A DNA stretch of 64,000 bases from Flavobacterium aquariorum (GTDB taxonomy: Bacteria; Bacteroidota; Bacteroidia; Flavobacteriales; Flavobacteriaceae): contig NZ_QKXH01000008.1 of the NCBI RefSeq assembly GCF_003254745.1, positions 124,001-188,000 on the forward strand, in the 5' to 3' direction. Positions 61,978 to 64,000 of the stretch are shown piece by piece. Made by a program: the position numbers and the translations under genes. Below the pieces are notes generated by a model that saw only the letters and a program-made list of their open reading frames with translations, was not told the DNA's origin and did not search any database. Every line of letters starts with the position of its first letter. Within the stretch, counting starts at the first letter, position 1.

Positions 61978-62844
61978 CTAATCTGGCTCAATATGAATCA
62001 AGACATGACCCAATTCCGGTATCTTTTCCCGCAGTGTGTCTTTCAATAAATGTGACAAATCGTGTCCTTCTTTTACCGTAATTGAACCTTTTACTCTAGC
62101 ATGAAGATCAACATGATACTTCATTCCCGCTTTTCTGATAAAACACTTTTCGGTATCGATAATTCCATCCACTTGATGAGAAACTTCTCTGATTTCCTCA
62201 ACCAAATCATCATACAAATGTTCATCCATGATTTCACCAAGTGCTGGTCTAAAAATCAGGTAACTATTATACAAAATGAAAACCGAGGCAAACAAGGCAG
62301 CCCAATCATCGGCTGCTTCATATCCTTTTCCCATAAACAATGCAATCGAAATTCCAATAAATGCGGCAACCGAAGTTAAAGCATCGCTTCTGTGATGCCA
62401 AGCATCGGCTTTGAGAGAAGAACTATTGGTTTCTTTACTTCTTTTCATCACCAATCGAAACGAATACTCTTTCCAAAGAATGATGGCGCCAAGTACATAA
62501 AGAGTCCAAGATTTTGGCAATTCGTGGGGAGTTTGAATATTTATAATACTCTCATAGCCTATAATAGTAGCCGATGTAATCAAAAAACCAACTACCAAAA
62601 AGGTAATCAATGGCTCGGCTCTACCGTGCCCATAGGGATGATTGTCATCTGCCGGTCTATTGGAATATTTTATCCCAAATAAGACCAAAAGAGAAGCAAA
62701 AATATCTGTTGTAGATTCTATCGCATCAGCAACTAAGGCATATGAATTCCCGAAAAAGCCAGCCAACCCTTTTATAAGAGCGAGGGAAGTGTTCCCGATT
62801 ATACTAAAATAGGTCGCCTTTATGGCCTTCTCCTCATTAGACAT
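61978..62844 (-). CDS. Cation diffusion facilitator metal transporter
   Basis: A 288-residue inner-membrane exporter of the CDF family. Six transmembrane helices occupy about residues 10-205. The metal sites are DAIESTTD in TM2 and KADAWHHRSDALTS in TM5, the pattern of Zn2+/Cd2+/Fe2+/Mn2+ exporters. The C-terminal cytoplasmic ferredoxin-like domain (VDLHARVKGSITVKEGHDLSHLLKD) follows. The metal cannot be told from sequence. It stands 90 bp downstream of murA on the same strand, but with its own terminator. Confidence 0.9.
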   Translation of the reverse strand: MSNEEKAIKATYFSIIGNTSLALIKGLAGFFGNSYALVADAIESTTDIFASLLVLFGIKYSNRPADDNHPYGHGRAEPLITFLVVGFLITSATIIGYESIINIQTPHELPKSWTLYVLGAIILWKEYSFRLVMKRSKETNSSSLKADAWHHRSDALTSVAAFIGISIALFMGKGYEAADDWAALFASVFILYNSYLIFRPALGEIMDEHLYDDLVEEIREVSHQVDGIIDTEKCFIRKAGMKYHVDLHARVKGSITVKEGHDLSHLLKDTLREKIPELGHVLIHIEPD

Positions 62845-62934
62845 ATTTCACTTTTTTGTGCTAAAAAACGCTTAAAGAAATTATTTTCGAGTGAAAATTA
62901 AATTTATTTAAGCGTTTTTAAAATTGTTATTTTC

Positions 62935-64000
62935 TTATTGTTTTTCTCGGACTATTTTTGCTCCTATGGCTCTTAAACGCTCATCTATGCGCTCATATCC
63001 TCTATCAATTTGCTCAATATTTTGGATTGTGCTGGTCCCTTTGGCAGATAATGCCGCAATCAATAATGAGATTCCCGCACGAATATCAGGAGAGGACATT
63101 GTTGTTGCTTTTAGAACAGATTTAAAATCATGACCTATTACTACCGCTCTATGTGGGTCACACAGCATGATTTTGGCTCCCATATCAATCAATTTGTCGA
63201 CAAAAAACAAACGGCTTTCAAACATTTTTTGGTGAATCAAAACATCACCTTTGGCTTGTGTAGCCACTACCAATACAATACTCAACAAATCGGGTGTAAA
63301 TCCTGGCCAAGGTGCATCGGCAATGGTAAGGATGGAACCGTCAATATCAGTTTTTACTTCGTAACCATCTTTGTGTTCCGGGATATAAATATCATCTCCG
63401 CGTTTTTCCAATGTAATTCCTAATTTTCTGAATACATTTGGAATCACTCCTAGATTCTCCCAGCTTACATCTTTGATTGTAATTTCGCTTCTTGTCATAG
63501 CCGCAAGACCAATCCAAGAACCTATTTCAATCATATCCGGTAAAATTCTGTGAGTACAGCCGCCCAGTTTTTCAACTCCTTCGATAGTCAACAAATTCGA
63601 TCCTACTCCGGTAATCTTAGCTCCCATAGAGTTCAACATTTTGCAAAGTTGTTGCAAATAAGGCTCACAGGCAGCATTATAGACAGTTGTTTTTCCTTTG
63701 GCCAAAACAGCAGCCATAACAATATTGGCAGTTCCTGTTACAGATGCTTCATCCAATAACATATCGGCACCGACAAGTCCGTCTGGAGCTTCCACTCCAT
63801 AAAAATGATCTTCTCTGTTGTATCTGAACTTGGCACCTAAATTGATGAATCCTTCAAAGTGAGTATCCAATCTACGGCGTCCAATTTTGTCACCACCTGG
63901 TTTCGGGATATAACCTTTTCCAAAACGTGCCAAAAGTGGTCCAACAATCATAATAGAACCACGAAGAGATCCTCCTTCTTTCTTGAAAGCCTCAGTTTCT
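62935..64000 (-). CDS. murA: UDP-N-acetylglucosamine 1-carboxyvinyltransferase (MurA), 3' part
   Basis: The C-terminal 355 residues of MurA, which transfers enolpyruvate to UDP-GlcNAc in the first step of peptidoglycan synthesis; the start lies beyond base 64000. VGPLLARFGKGYIPKPGG, EGFINLGAKF, LLDEASVTGTANIVMAAVLA and PGFTPDLLSI match MurA. At the active-site loop the sequence is PGGDKIGRRRLD where E. coli has PGGCTIGARPVD: the cysteine that fosfomycin alkylates is Asp (codon 63889-63891). The C115D change is known to give fosfomycin resistance with retained activity, as in Mycobacterium. Resistance here is a prediction. Confidence 0.95.
   Translation of the reverse strand, partial: ETEAFKKEGGSLRGSIMIVGPLLARFGKGYIPKPGGDKIGRRRLDTHFEGFINLGAKFRYNREDHFYGVEAPDGLVGADMLLDEASVTGTANIVMAAVLAKGKTTVYNAACEPYLQQLCKMLNSMGAKITGVGSNLLTIEGVEKLGGCTHRILPDMIEIGSWIGLAAMTRSEITIKDVSWENLGVIPNVFRKLGITLEKRGDDIYIPEHKDGYEVKTDIDGSILTIADAPWPGFTPDLLSIVLVVATQAKGDVLIHQKMFESRLFFVDKLIDMGAKIMLCDPHRAVVIGHDFKSVLKATTMSSPDIRAGISLLIAALSAKGTSTIQNIEQIDRGYERIDERLRAIGAKIVREKQ

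Overview
The window looks like chromosomal DNA of a Flavobacterium-type member of the Bacteroidetes. It is AT-rich, the promoters follow the TTG/TAnnTTTG pattern of this phylum, signal peptides end in an Ala-Gln/Ser-Gln style ('FAQ', 'NAQ'), and there is a type IX secretion (T9SS) C-terminal domain, a TonB receptor with a carboxypeptidase-like regulatory domain, and DUF5686, DUF4199 and DUF5723 family proteins. This is inference from gene content; no 16S gene is present.

Positions 1-8.4 kb hold what looks like a light-response region. It has the 3' end of folE, an SDR/DUF2867 oxidoreductase, and a minus-strand block of a MerR/B12-binding regulator, crtI, crtB, crtZ, a lycopene cyclase (crtY type), an SRPBCC protein and a class I photolyase. 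The enzymes would take GGPP through phytoene and lycopene to beta-carotene and zeaxanthin. The regulator keeps the W-x9-EH and E-x-H-x-x-G cobalamin motifs of the CarH/LitR photoreceptors, so light may control the block.

Positions 8.6-12.4 kb carry purB and a Kef/CPA2 antiporter. Positions 12.7-17.3 kb are the accessory part of the window: an AbiH-family protein, a HEPN-like protein, an imperfect palindromic element between them, a strong hairpin, an element with 27-bp perfect inverted repeats, a 17-unit 21-bp array of palindromes (15.40-15.77 kb), an orphan small protein and an HD-domain hydrolase. The palindrome array and the AbiH/HEPN pair are the least explained parts of the window.

Positions 17.5-46.6 kb are mostly core metabolism and envelope genes: guaB, a P-type ATPase, a DUF5723 outer-membrane/lipoprotein pair, hydroxymethylglutaryl-CoA lyase, pyrD, a secreted GH128 glucanase, carB, rpmH (L34), an ABC-F protein, a GlmU-like protein, rpmE (L31 type B), a GT2 glycosyltransferase, a phosphosugar mutase coupled to an ABC exporter, and a DUF2971 protein. 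Positions 46.6-64 kb carry a lipoprotein with two calcium-loop-like motifs, a TonB receptor/M23 peptidase pair, a coiled-coil protein, zapA, a 6S-like RNA and rny, then a PAS histidine kinase, xerD, two outer-membrane beta-barrels, aroQ, a DUF5686 protein, a CDF metal transporter and the 3' part of murA, which has Asp at the fosfomycin-target cysteine position.

A family of dispersed intergenic elements recurs (about 12.45, 17.34, 42.0, 54.33 and 61.76 kb). The flanks are conserved while the central hairpin changes sequence but stays palindromic. No tRNA, rRNA, CRISPR array, transposase or prophage was recognised.
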